From contig NZ_LT838272.1 of assembly GCF_900176005.1 (NCBI RefSeq), positions 2,995,587-3,059,586 of the forward strand: a stretch of DNA of 64,000 nt, in the 5' to 3' direction. The position numbers and the translations under genes were made by a program. Position 1 is the stretch's first letter, and each line of letters begins with the position of its first letter. The notes beneath the pieces are model-generated. The model worked only from the letters and a program-made list of their open reading frames with translations, was not told the DNA's origin and did no database searches. Source of the DNA: Thermanaeromonas toyohensis ToBE (lineage in GTDB: Bacteria > Bacillota > DSM-521 > Neomoorellales > Neomoorellaceae). Shown in pieces: positions 48,522-56,334 of the stretch.

Positions 48522-51500
48522 TTACTTGGCTCTTAAAAAGCCCGCTATTCCCCGGCTTTCTTGATGAGGCGGCGGCAGCCGCCAAACCTTTATAACCTCC
48601 CCTTCCTCCCCTAGCCAGCGTAATATATCCCTTACCCTCTTTAAGGCCTTCTCCTGGCAAGTAGCCGGATCAGGCTTTAAGGACCGGCTACCCCATACCC
48701 TGGGCGGCCGGAAATGGCATTGATCTTCCGTACAGCCTGTAAGTATCACCTCCTTGGCGCCCATTTCCAAAGCTTTAAGCAATTCCCAGGTACCAATCCG
48801 GCTTAAGCAAGGTACTTGTAAAACACTAACGTTTTCTTTTAAACCTAAACTCCCTAGGTTTTCCCAATAAGCATAGGCACAATAGCTACAGGTATATACC
48901 ACTGTAGTAGGAGTACCATCTGTACAAGTCTTTAAAGCACGTAATTCAGCTTCTATTTCCTCCTTGCTGTATCCCACCAGGGTAATAGCCCCCGCTGGGC
49001 AATGGGCCACACAGTTACCACAACCCTGACAAAGTAAGGGATTGATGCTAGAACGATTTCCAATAATGGAGGGTGCACCATGAGGGCAGACACGAACACA
49101 AGTTAAGCAAGCAGCGCAGGCTCCCTCTACCCGGGCTACCCGCCGCCAAGGCAGGTTCTTTTCTCCCTTAAGTACCAAAGCAGCTTTTAAGGCTGCCGCC
49201 TGGGCAGAGACTATGGTTTCTTCCAAACTTTTAGGCCCCTCTGCCAGCCCGCAGGTTAAGACACCAGGCACCGGTGTTTCTACCGTTTTAAGCTTGGGAT
49301 GCAAAGTGGTGAAGAAACCGTATTCATCTAAGGGTAATTTAAATATCTGGGCCAGTTCCATATTATCTTGGGGAGGTTCAACACCCGTAGCTAAAACAAC
49401 TAAGTCAGCAAGCAAAAACACTTCTTCTCCTAAAATGGGTTCATATACCTTAACCTTTAACCGATCCCCTCCTGCTGGCTCTACCTCTGGAGGAGCTTCA
49501 GGAGTATAGCGCACAAATAATATTCCTTGGGAACGGGCAGCTTCGTACCATTGTTCTTTAAAGCCATAGGCCATAATATCGCGGTTTAAAATATATATCT
49601 TAAGGCCTGGATTAATTTTCTTTAGCTCTAAAGCATTTTTTAAGGTCTCGCTGCAGCAAGTGCGGCTGCAGTAAGGGTGATCCTTATCCCGGGAATGGAC
49701 ACATTGAATGAAAACCACCGAATTAAGCCTTGCCAACTCTTCACGTTTAAATTTCAGCCGCTCTTCCAGTTTAAGTCCTGTAACCACCCGCGGATGCTGT
49801 CCGTAAAGGTACTGGTTAGGCTCTTTTTCTTTAGCACCAGTAGCAATTATTAAAGCGCCATGTTCGATTATTTCCCTTTTCCTCTCTTCATCTATTTCCA
49901 CCGTACTTTTAAAACAACCCACCTGGCCTTCGCTTTTTATAACCCTAGCCCCTAGATAAAGGTGAACCTGAGGATGGGTGCTAACTTGTTCTTCCAAAGT
50001 AGAAAGCCAAGATTCAACCTGGCCACCTTCCAGCACCTGATACAAGCACCGGGCGTTCCCCCCCAAGCGCTTCTCTTTCTCTACCAAGTGTACTTCATAT
50101 CCTAGCCTAGCTAAGGTAAGAGCAGAAACCATGCCCGCTACTCCACCACCCACCACTAAGGCGGCAGAATTTAAAATGGCCCCTTCTCCCATCACCTTAA
50201 GCGGTGGAGAGGATTGTACCCGGTTTACAGCTATCCGGATAAGTTCTTTAGCTTTATTTGTAGCCCTTGGGGAATCGCTATATAAGCGAGTAGCATGGGC
50301 AAGGAGATTTACTACTCTCCCTCTATTAAGTGGTAAGCCAATTTCTTTAAGGCATCTCACCATTACAGGTTCTAACGCCCGGGCGCTACAAGCAGCTATT
50401 ACCACGTGACCCAAGGCCTGGTCTTTGATCAGCCTTTCTATTTCCCTGGTATCCTTTAGGGGACAAGAAATAACCCATTTAACTGCTGTTACCCCCGTTA
50501 AGGTTAAAGCGTATTTTTCTAGCTCTTTAAGGTTTAAGTTGCCTTTAAGCAGTGGACAATCGCATATAATCACCCCTATGCCAAAGCTTGAACCTGAATT
50601 TGAAGGGGAGGATTGGCTAAGGGAACTAGAGGAACTAAAATCTAAGGTATGTCCCAACTCTCGTAGCCTTAAAAGACAAGCAGCAGCGGCAGCCGAACCT
50701 TGAGTTACAGCATCAATTACATCGCAAGGACCAGTGAAAGCTCCGGCTACAAAGACACCTGGCTGCCCATTTGAGACGGGGGAAAAGGGAGAAATAGCAG
50801 CGAATCCATAACTGTTTAGGTTTATTTGTAACTTTTTAGCTATTTTTTCCCCATGAACTGGTGCTTTGACCCCTGTGGATAATATCACTAAATCAAATTC
50901 TTCTACCCGAGCCGTCCCATCATCTAAGGCATAGCGGAGAAGCAAACGGGGATGACCAGGCGGTTGTATGAGGCTATGCACACGAGACCGTATCAGGCGA
51001 AGCCTTATACTTTCCCGGGCCTTCTCTAGGTACCTTTCATAAGTTTTCCCATAAGTACGGATATCCATATAAAACAGAGTGATTTCGGGTAGTGGCAAAT
51101 CCTGAAGCCGGGCCGCCTCCGCAATAAGGAGAGCTTCTTTTAAGGCATAAAGGCAGCATATAGTTGAGCAATAAGGAACGCCATGGACTGGATCCCGTGA
51201 CCCTGCACACTGGATAAAAGCTACCCGTTCTACCATCCCTCCATCGCTAGGCCGGCGTAAGGCTTTACCACTAGCAAGATGCTTCTCTAATTGAAGACCT
51301 GTCCAAACACCGGGATAATGACCATAACCATAACGCCTTTCGAGTATAGAAGGTATATATTCTTCATATCCTGGGCAAAGGATAAGGGCATCTACTTCCC
51401 GGTTTTCTTCCCTTTCTTTATGGTAAAGACGTAAAGTAAAGCGCCCTTCTTTGCCGGTTATATCTTTCACTTCTACCCCTGAAAGTACTTCTACTTTTCC

Positions 51501-51746
51501 GGGTTCTAGCAGATTAATAAAATAAGGCGAGCGAAGGCAGAAAAAACCCTGTTCAGGTGAGAGATGGCAAGCACTACAATCATTAGTAGGGAAGGTCTTT
51601 ATGAGGTCTAAAAGCCTGCCCCCTGGCCTCTCTCCTCGTTCCACTAATACTACGTGGCATCCCATCCGGGCCAGATCCAAAGCCGCCTGAGCCCCTGCAA
51701 TACCTGCACCTATCACTGCAACTGTGGGGCTGTGTCCAAAACCCAT
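48522..51746 (-). CDS. hdrA: HdrA-like flavoprotein fused to MvhD
   Basis: 1074 residues. Domain order: N-terminal FAD domain (VAVIGAGIAGAQAALDLARMG, CSAC at about 57), HdrA-type central Cys region (GVIICDC, VIAACSARALEP), second FAD domain (ALVVGGGVAGMVSALTLARLG), two 4Fe-4S clusters (CAACLTCVRVCP, CQGCGNCVAHCP at about 915-955), then an MvhD-type 2Fe-2S domain (TCSYCAYAYWENLG ... VPCLSRIG ... GCTEDQCHFR). HdrA proteins bifurcate electrons with ferredoxin; MvhD couples them to hydrogenase or formate dehydrogenase. Two FAD modules in one chain is the long HdrA form. RBS GGGGGAG. Confidence 0.93.
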   Translation of the reverse strand: MGFGHSPTVAVIGAGIAGAQAALDLARMGCHVVLVERGERPGGRLLDLIKTFPTNDCSACHLSPEQGFFCLRSPYFINLLEPGKVEVLSGVEVKDITGKEGRFTLRLYHKEREENREVDALILCPGYEEYIPSILERRYGYGHYPGVWTGLQLEKHLASGKALRRPSDGGMVERVAFIQCAGSRDPVHGVPYCSTICCLYALKEALLIAEAARLQDLPLPEITLFYMDIRTYGKTYERYLEKARESIRLRLIRSRVHSLIQPPGHPRLLLRYALDDGTARVEEFDLVILSTGVKAPVHGEKIAKKLQINLNSYGFAAISPFSPVSNGQPGVFVAGAFTGPCDVIDAVTQGSAAAAACLLRLRELGHTLDFSSSSSLSQSSPSNSGSSFGIGVIICDCPLLKGNLNLKELEKYALTLTGVTAVKWVISCPLKDTREIERLIKDQALGHVVIAACSARALEPVMVRCLKEIGLPLNRGRVVNLLAHATRLYSDSPRATNKAKELIRIAVNRVQSSPPLKVMGEGAILNSAALVVGGGVAGMVSALTLARLGYEVHLVEKEKRLGGNARCLYQVLEGGQVESWLSTLEEQVSTHPQVHLYLGARVIKSEGQVGCFKSTVEIDEERKREIIEHGALIIATGAKEKEPNQYLYGQHPRVVTGLKLEERLKFKREELARLNSVVFIQCVHSRDKDHPYCSRTCCSETLKNALELKKINPGLKIYILNRDIMAYGFKEQWYEAARSQGILFVRYTPEAPPEVEPAGGDRLKVKVYEPILGEEVFLLADLVVLATGVEPPQDNMELAQIFKLPLDEYGFFTTLHPKLKTVETPVPGVLTCGLAEGPKSLEETIVSAQAAALKAALVLKGEKNLPWRRVARVEGACAACLTCVRVCPHGAPSIIGNRSSINPLLCQGCGNCVAHCPAGAITLVGYSKEEIEAELRALKTCTDGTPTTVVYTCSYCAYAYWENLGSLGLKENVSVLQVPCLSRIGTWELLKALEMGAKEVILTGCTEDQCHFRPPRVWGSRSLKPDPATCQEKALKRVRDILRWLGEEGEVIKVWRLPPPHQESRGIAGFLRAK

Positions 51747-51749
51747 CTT

Positions 51750-52985
51750 TTACTCCCCCTTCTCCGTGGTGATCAGCGCTTCTGCCACCAGCTCTACTAA
51801 GTTTTTAGCCTTGGCCTCCAAATGATAAAACCGGCACAAATCGTTCAATTGGTCTACGCAATTATGACAGGGGGTGGCTATTATCTTGGCTCCTGTCTGG
51901 CGAATCTGTTCTATCTTGACCTGTCCCTTAGCTAAACGTACCCGGCCAAATTCACTTAAAGAGAGCATCCCCCCTCCACCACCACAGCAGTAATTATTCT
52001 CCCGGTTAGGTATCATTTCCCGGAAGTCTAGCACCGCGAGTTTTAGCACTCGCCGCGGTTCCTCGAACACTCCTTCCTTACGTCCCAGGTTACAAGGGTC
52101 ATGATAAGTTACCGGCTCGGGATTACGCGCAGGATCTAGCTTAAGCCGCCCCTCTCTCAAATACTGATCCATGAGCTGTACAATACTTCTCACTTCGAAG
52201 GGGAGCTTATAACCTAACCATTGCTCTGGTCCCCACTTTATGGCCCGGAAGGCGTGGCCGCATTCAGTCATAACTAGTTCCTGGCAGCCTAACCTTTCCA
52301 TCTCCCCTACAAGCCTTTCGATCAAAATCCCTCCCGCCCGGTCATCTCCCGTAAACAGGGCGTAGTTAGTAGCATCCCAGTACTGGCTAGAAAGTGTCCA
52401 ACTCTCTTGAGCTACGTAAAATATCTTGGCGGCAGCCAAAATGCTTAAAGGGAAGAACTTGGCCTCCCGAGGGTTAATTACATATAAAACCCGCGCCCCT
52501 TTTTTATCTACCGGAATTCTAGCCTCCTCACCGAATTCGGCTTGCAATTCTTCTTGCATCCACTCCAAAGTATCTAGATAATCCTCCCTTGTAATCCCCA
52601 TGTTATTACCGGACTCCAAAGCCAGATCTACCACCTTCTGCAAGTTTTCCGGTACCCGGTTTTCTTTAGCCAATTGACTTCTTAAGGCCCTGATGAGATC
52701 CCCCATATTTACCCCTACTGGGCAGTAAACTGTACACCGGCCGCACATGGTACACAGCCACACCATGTCCGAGGCCAACACTCTCTCGTAGGCACCCCAT
52801 AAGAGCCACCGTACAATCCGTCGAGGATCTACCAAAGGACCTATATCCCCTGTCGGGCAGCCACCTGTACACGCGCCACACGCCAAGCAGGAATTTAAAG
52901 TTGCCTGACCCAGGGCTTTTTCGAGTTTAAGCTGCAAGCTCTCATACGGGGTGCTGGCTTCTAAAGCCTTGACTGCTATGGCCAC
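51750..52985 (-). CDS. HdrD/HdrBC-like protein: two 4Fe-4S clusters and CCG domain
   Basis: About 411 residues. N-terminal clusters CLACGACTGGCPTG and CTMCGRCTVYCPVG; C-terminal CCG-type cysteine motifs (CNLGRKEGVF, YCCGGGGGMLSL, TPCHNCVDQL), which in heterodisulfide reductase bind the noncubane active-site cluster. It is therefore the probable disulfide- or thiol-active subunit working with HdrA. The frame reaches 53096 inside the MerR gene, but the GTG at 52985, 6 nt after the MerR stop and 10 nt after GGAGGGGGG, is the realistic start. Acceptor unknown, as methanogen heterodisulfide is not expected here. Confidence 0.88.
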   Translation of the reverse strand: MAIAVKALEASTPYESLQLKLEKALGQATLNSCLACGACTGGCPTGDIGPLVDPRRIVRWLLWGAYERVLASDMVWLCTMCGRCTVYCPVGVNMGDLIRALRSQLAKENRVPENLQKVVDLALESGNNMGITREDYLDTLEWMQEELQAEFGEEARIPVDKKGARVLYVINPREAKFFPLSILAAAKIFYVAQESWTLSSQYWDATNYALFTGDDRAGGILIERLVGEMERLGCQELVMTECGHAFRAIKWGPEQWLGYKLPFEVRSIVQLMDQYLREGRLKLDPARNPEPVTYHDPCNLGRKEGVFEEPRRVLKLAVLDFREMIPNRENNYCCGGGGGMLSLSEFGRVRLAKGQVKIEQIRQTGAKIIATPCHNCVDQLNDLCRFYHLEAKAKNLVELVAEALITTEKGE

Positions 52986-52990
52986 TTTCT

Positions 52991-53326
52991 TTAAGCCCCC
53001 CTCCCTAAATCTCCCTGGCAATACCAACCGGTCTTCCTCTGCCAGCAGGGCCTTACCCCTTCTACCTTGTCCTGCGTAGCACATCCCGGCGGGCAAACTC
53101 CCTCCTGCCAGCAGGGATACCAGTTAAGATAACCTGGGAGTTCCACAAGTTTAAAATGCCGCTTATCAAGCAGGTTTTTAATAAACATCAGGCGCTGCAA
53201 ATCGAGCTCAGAGTAGCAGCGCCTCCCTTCCTTCAAGCGGGGCCTAATCAAGCCCTTCCGCTCCCAATTTTTAAGGCGACCAGGAGAGATATTTAACAGC
53301 TGGATAACCATTCCAGGAGGATACAA
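52991..53326 (-). CDS. MerR-family regulator with Cys-rich C-terminus
   Basis: 111 residues. MerR helix-turn-helix (about 5-70: VIQLLNISPGRLKNWERKGLIRP, RRCYSELDLQRLMFIKNLLD). The C-terminal 45 residues hold CWQEGVCPPGCAT and RPCWQRKTGWYCQ. This Cys pattern matches the paralogue at 53566 and is not the usual MerR, CueR or SoxR ligand set. First gene of the CCG/HdrA operon, so it may autoregulate it. Start ATG 53326 has GGAGG in CCAGGAGGA-like context shortly upstream. Confidence 0.85.
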   Translation of the reverse strand: MYPPGMVIQLLNISPGRLKNWERKGLIRPRLKEGRRCYSELDLQRLMFIKNLLDKRHFKLVELPGYLNWYPCWQEGVCPPGCATQDKVEGVRPCWQRKTGWYCQGDLGRGA

Positions 53327-53565
53327 TTTAACCGCACCCCGCTGTCTTTCCCTTTTGCTGTATTTTTAGCTATAGGAAAGTTCTTTCTATCTATATCATA
53401 TTTTTTGTGCTATGTAATGTCAATAAACTTGTAAAGAATATTATAAGTTTATTAGCCTAGACATTATAACTACTTTAGCTCTCTCTGCCTTGATTTAATT
53501 AAAAGTAATAGCGTAAAATAGCATTAACAGAAATATCGAAATCTATAAGAGGGGTACTTTTATAT
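53327..53565. promoter_or_regulatory. Divergent promoter region between two MerR genes, with a palindrome
   Basis: Minus promoter TTGACA (53418-53423), 17 nt, TATGAT (53395-53400). Plus promoter TTGATT (53490-53495), 18 nt, TAAAAT (53514-53519). Between them ATAAACTT (53423-53430) and AAGTTTAT (53445-53452) form a perfect 8-bp inverted repeat with a 14-nt gap, overlapping the edge of the minus -35. A MerR-type dimer is a natural candidate to bind, but MerR sites normally lie in the spacer. Confidence 0.7.
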
Positions 53566-53949
53566 ATGCCCGAGCAGCTCCTTTATACCATAAGCGTAGT
53601 AGCAGAATTACTAGGCCTCCAGCCGGGAACCTTGCGCGTGTGGGAAAGGCATAAGCTGATCCGACCGGCGAGGAAAAATGGCCGACGGTTATATTCCAAT
53701 AATGATCTGAAGCGCTTGCGGTTTATACAAAAGCTAATAGAGAAAGGCTTTAACCTGACGGCCATCAAGCACTATTTAGCTCTTTACCCTTGCTGGTTCC
53801 ATGAGGATTGTCCTGCCTGCGCCCATCAAACCGAACGTTTAGGGTGCGCTAAGCCCTGCTGGAAGGAAGAAGGTACCTATTGTCAGCTTTCCTTTGAAGA
53901 TCCAGCGCTATGCCATAATTGCCCTTATAAAAAGGATCCACCCCACTAA
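53566..53949 (+). CDS. MerR-family regulator with Cys-rich C-terminus (paralogue)
   Basis: 127 residues. MerR domain (TISVVAELLGLQPGTLRVWERHKLIRPARKNGRRLYSNNDLKRLRFIQKL). C-terminal Cys set CWFHEDCPACA, KPCWKEEGTYCQ, then PALCHNCPY; ten Cys in all. The pattern C-W-x5-C-P-x-C ... PCW(K/Q).....YCQ is shared with the divergent MerR gene. Monocistronic, followed by the terminator pair near 53952-53977. Confidence 0.88.
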   Translation: MPEQLLYTISVVAELLGLQPGTLRVWERHKLIRPARKNGRRLYSNNDLKRLRFIQKLIEKGFNLTAIKHYLALYPCWFHEDCPACAHQTERLGCAKPCWKEEGTYCQLSFEDPALCHNCPYKKDPPH

Positions 53950-53951
53950 AA

Positions 53952-53977
53952 ATAAAAAAGCCGGGGTGGAGCCGGCT
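53952..53977 (-). terminator. Terminator-like hairpin
   Basis: Minus strand AGCCGG/CCGGCT stem followed by TTTTTTATTTTT; a nearly identical hairpin lies at 54051-54076. The repeat copy 53975-54010 starts at its edge. Confidence 0.6.
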
Positions 53978-54010
53978 GGACCATCTCCACTTTATCTCCG
54001 CTTCAACTCC
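53975..54010. repeat. Copy 2 of the 36-bp intergenic repeat
   Basis: 32 of 36 bases match 28089-28124. A minus-strand frame that crosses it ends WLLRAYKEELKRR-stop, which looks like the C-terminus of a lost protein, but the same frame is not kept in the other copy. Confidence 0.6.
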
Positions 54011-54048
54011 TCCTTATAAGCCCGCAAAAGCCAGGCAGAAACATTAAA

Positions 54049-54076
54049 TTAAAAAGCCGGGGTGAACCCGGCTAAA
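54049..54076. terminator. Terminator after the second DUF5320 gene
   Basis: GCCGGG/CCCGGC stem (54056-54072) flanked by AAAAA and TAAAAA; on the minus strand it is followed by TTTTTAATTT. Confidence 0.75.
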
Positions 54077-54111
54077 AATCTTAAGAAAGCTTTAAAGCCT
54101 ATTTTCCCCTT

Positions 54112-54480
54112 CTAAGAGCTCTCTTGGCCTTTATCCTTTTCCTCAAGTTCCTTTATCTGGGCTCTAATTTCTTCTAACTCTTTTTCCAAAAAATTAGCCT
54201 GCTGCTTAAGGATTTCTAGTTCTTGCGAGCTGGCCGGCGCTCCCAAAGGTAATGCGCCAGGAAAAAAAGGAGGAAACCACCCCCAGCCACGTAGCCAGCC
54301 GGGCAAACCGGTAGCCCAGTACATGTGGCGCCATCCGCGGCCAAATCCACCCCAAAATCGGGGGAAACCCCAGAAGGCCCGGTTTAAAAATCCTGGCACC
54401 GGGAAACCGGCGCAAAAGCCCGCTCTCCTTCCCGTAAGGGGGCCCAAGCCCCAAGGACCTGTCCTGTCGCCTCGCGGCAT
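54112..54480 (-). CDS. DUF5320 protein, full-length form
   Basis: About 122 residues from ATG 54480. N-terminal MPRGDRTGPWGLGPLTGR and AGFC are the DUF5320 signature; middle [22 protein letters not shown] matches the short paralogue at 18.5 kb; the last 45 residues form a charged coiled coil (ELEILKQQANFLEKELEEIRAQIKELEE). The frame extends to 54507, where the codons overlap the operator; AAAGGAGGG fits ATG 54480. Monocistronic, with the shared operator promoter. Often near NifX/Mrp genes; function unknown. Confidence 0.85.
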   Translation of the reverse strand: MPRGDRTGPWGLGPLTGRRAGFCAGFPVPGFLNRAFWGFPRFWGGFGRGWRHMYWATGLPGWLRGWGWFPPFFPGALPLGAPASSQELEILKQQANFLEKELEEIRAQIKELEEKDKGQESS

Positions 54481-54497
54481 CTCTAAAATCCCTCCTT

Positions 54498-54555
54498 TAA
54501 TGGTCATATGCTTGTTTTTCTGTTTTTAATATACCTCTTTTATGGTCATATGTCA
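54498..54555 (-). promoter_or_regulatory. Promoter with paired operator-like boxes (site 4 of shared set)
   Basis: Minus strand TTGACA (54550-54555), 17 nt, TATATT (54527-54532). Spacer starts TATGACCATAAAAG; second box GCATATGACCATTAAAG at 54494-54510, 42 nt downstream instead of 34. Confidence 0.8.
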
Positions 54556-54686
54556 ATAATAAGTGTAAATAAAAAGCATATGCAGGTTAAGGGTAATACC
54601 CTTCCGGGCATAAGTGTAGCGCCAGCAGCCCCTACCATACCTAGGAGTTAAGCTGCCTGCTTGAAAACCAACGATTTTACTTTTCC

Positions 54687-54800
54687 TTGACTCCTAGCAA
54701 TGGTTGGGGATATAATGAATAATGACAGAAAGATATTTAAGATGGGTAAGGGGGCCCCAACCATGTATTAGTTTTCCAAGCTAATACAGGTTGGGGTTTT
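54687..54800 (+). ncRNA. Candidate small RNA with own promoter and terminator
   Basis: TTGACT (54687-54692), 18 nt, TATAAT (54711-54716) predicts a start near 54723. The RNA of about 75-80 nt would end in a strong hairpin CCCCAACC/GGTTGGGG (54755-54762 with 54789-54796) with an inner TATTAG/CTAATA stem and TTTT. A 20-codon frame (ATG 54723) lies inside but has no ribosome site. The gap around it (54556-54901) has no gene. Confidence 0.55.
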
Positions 54801-54901
54801 GCTTTTAAGGCCCCGGTGAAGCCTGGTCCCCCCTCATAATAACCGTAACCCCCTAAAGCTTAAAAGGGACACTAGGCCTCCGGGGCCTTTCATTTGCGTT
54901 C

Positions 54902-56071
54902 TTATCTGAGCGGGGCTGAAACCTTTGGTACTGTGCTGTTACTCACCTGGCTATTAAATTCAGCAGCGTATCTTAAGATGCGGTGGAGTATCTCCTCCCG
55001 TTTGGCGTTGATGGCTTCGAAGTTCATGGCCGGAATATAAAAACTTTCCATATAATCATGGGTCAATTTAGCCTGGCGGATGTAGGCCACAGCCCGGTCC
55101 AAACAAGCTTGGTAACGGAACTTAGCACTTAAGATCTCCTGGGTGTACACAGCGAGTTTATTTTTGTCTATATACTCAGATAAATTGATGCTCATGGCAA
55201 TAAGGTGATTAAAGGGCGTGGGATCAAAGGTATGGGGAGGCTCTACATTCATTACTGCTACCTTTATTTCGGGAATAATCACCAGGTCATAATTGTCAGG
55301 GTTAAAGGGGCAGTGATAAATTTCCGTAAATAGGCCCTTAGCTGTAGCAAAGCTAGCCACACGCTCAAGCATACGGCTTACTCCCGAACCTGGTTCACCG
55401 GATATAGTATAGATACGTTCTACATCGTGGAGTAAGGTCTCCACATTGCCTGTGACGATACCTTCGGGAGTAATAGCGGTGGCAAAAAGATGACGAGCTT
55501 TGGGGGCCCGATCATACCGGGCAGCCACTCCAGCAAAGACAGCATCCAAGAGCCTAGCCTGGGCACGGTTTATCAGGGCTTCATTGAGGCATTCCTCCAC
55601 ATAACTTTCCCATTCATCCCGAATCACCTTGGCCTCTTTTAGGGCACTGTAAGCCGTACGGAAAAGACGGTTTACCCGGGCATTGGCCTCTAAAATTTCC
55701 TGCTTATGTTCCCGCATTTTAGCTTCATCCCAAAAATCGCCCAAGTGGATAATTTCATCTACAGCTCCTGGATTTTTAGGATCTACTATATGCGGAGCAG
55801 TACCGTCAATGAGGGCCACTTTTATTCCCGGAATAACTACAGCATCCAGGGAGCCATTATCAGAAGAGCAGCAATGAAATTCAACATCGAAACCTTTCTC
55901 TAACATGCTTTCCCCTATCTTGCGCATGAAAGTGGACTTGCCTACCCCCGGCCCGCCCTTTACCACAAAGATACGAGTGGCGTCGGGTTCGATGATGTAG
56001 TCATAAAAAGAATAAAATCCATAGCAAGTATTACCTCCTGGAAAGACCTTCCTAAGCCTTCCTCGCGGCAT
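54902..56071 (-). CDS. PRK06851-type P-loop ATPase, internally duplicated
   Basis: 389 residues made of two similar halves. The first has an intact Walker A (KGGPGVGKSTFM, residues of about 38-49) and FHCCSSDNGSLDAVVIPGIKVALIDGTAPH. The second has a degenerate loop (SGEPGSGVSRML, about 232) lacking the Lys-Ser/Thr, with parallel text YHCPFNPDNYDLVIIPEIKVAVMN. So only one site should bind ATP. The family is common in anaerobic and spore-forming Firmicutes and has no firm function. Monocistronic. Confidence 0.85.
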   Translation of the reverse strand: MPRGRLRKVFPGGNTCYGFYSFYDYIIEPDATRIFVVKGGPGVGKSTFMRKIGESMLEKGFDVEFHCCSSDNGSLDAVVIPGIKVALIDGTAPHIVDPKNPGAVDEIIHLGDFWDEAKMREHKQEILEANARVNRLFRTAYSALKEAKVIRDEWESYVEECLNEALINRAQARLLDAVFAGVAARYDRAPKARHLFATAITPEGIVTGNVETLLHDVERIYTISGEPGSGVSRMLERVASFATAKGLFTEIYHCPFNPDNYDLVIIPEIKVAVMNVEPPHTFDPTPFNHLIAMSINLSEYIDKNKLAVYTQEILSAKFRYQACLDRAVAYIRQAKLTHDYMESFYIPAMNFEAINAKREEILHRILRYAAEFNSQVSNSTVPKVSAPLR

Positions 56072-56223
56072 GGCGTTCTCCTCCTTACTTCATTTTTTAA
56101 TCCCACGATAATACTTCTCTCCAGGAGAATAATATGCTCCCCTCATCTCTTAAGTGCAGAACCCTTTTCTTTTTACATAGTGAAATTTTCTTGCATAATA
56201 CAGTATTCAACACCTCGACCCTA

Positions 56224-56251
56224 TTGTTTTTCTCGAGTATTACGCTATAAT
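56224..56251 (+). promoter_or_regulatory. Promoter of the ANTAR regulator
   Basis: TTGTTT, 16 nt, TATAAT (56246-56251), about 80 nt upstream of the ATG at 56335; the leader includes GGCC/GGCT-type short hairpins. Confidence 0.6.
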
Positions 56252-56334
56252 GGTGGGTACAGGGCAATGGGGTCCTGAAATTGGCCGCAAAGGGGTGGCT
56301 AGGTATCCGTCGTAGCTTGAGGTGAGGGCTTTTT

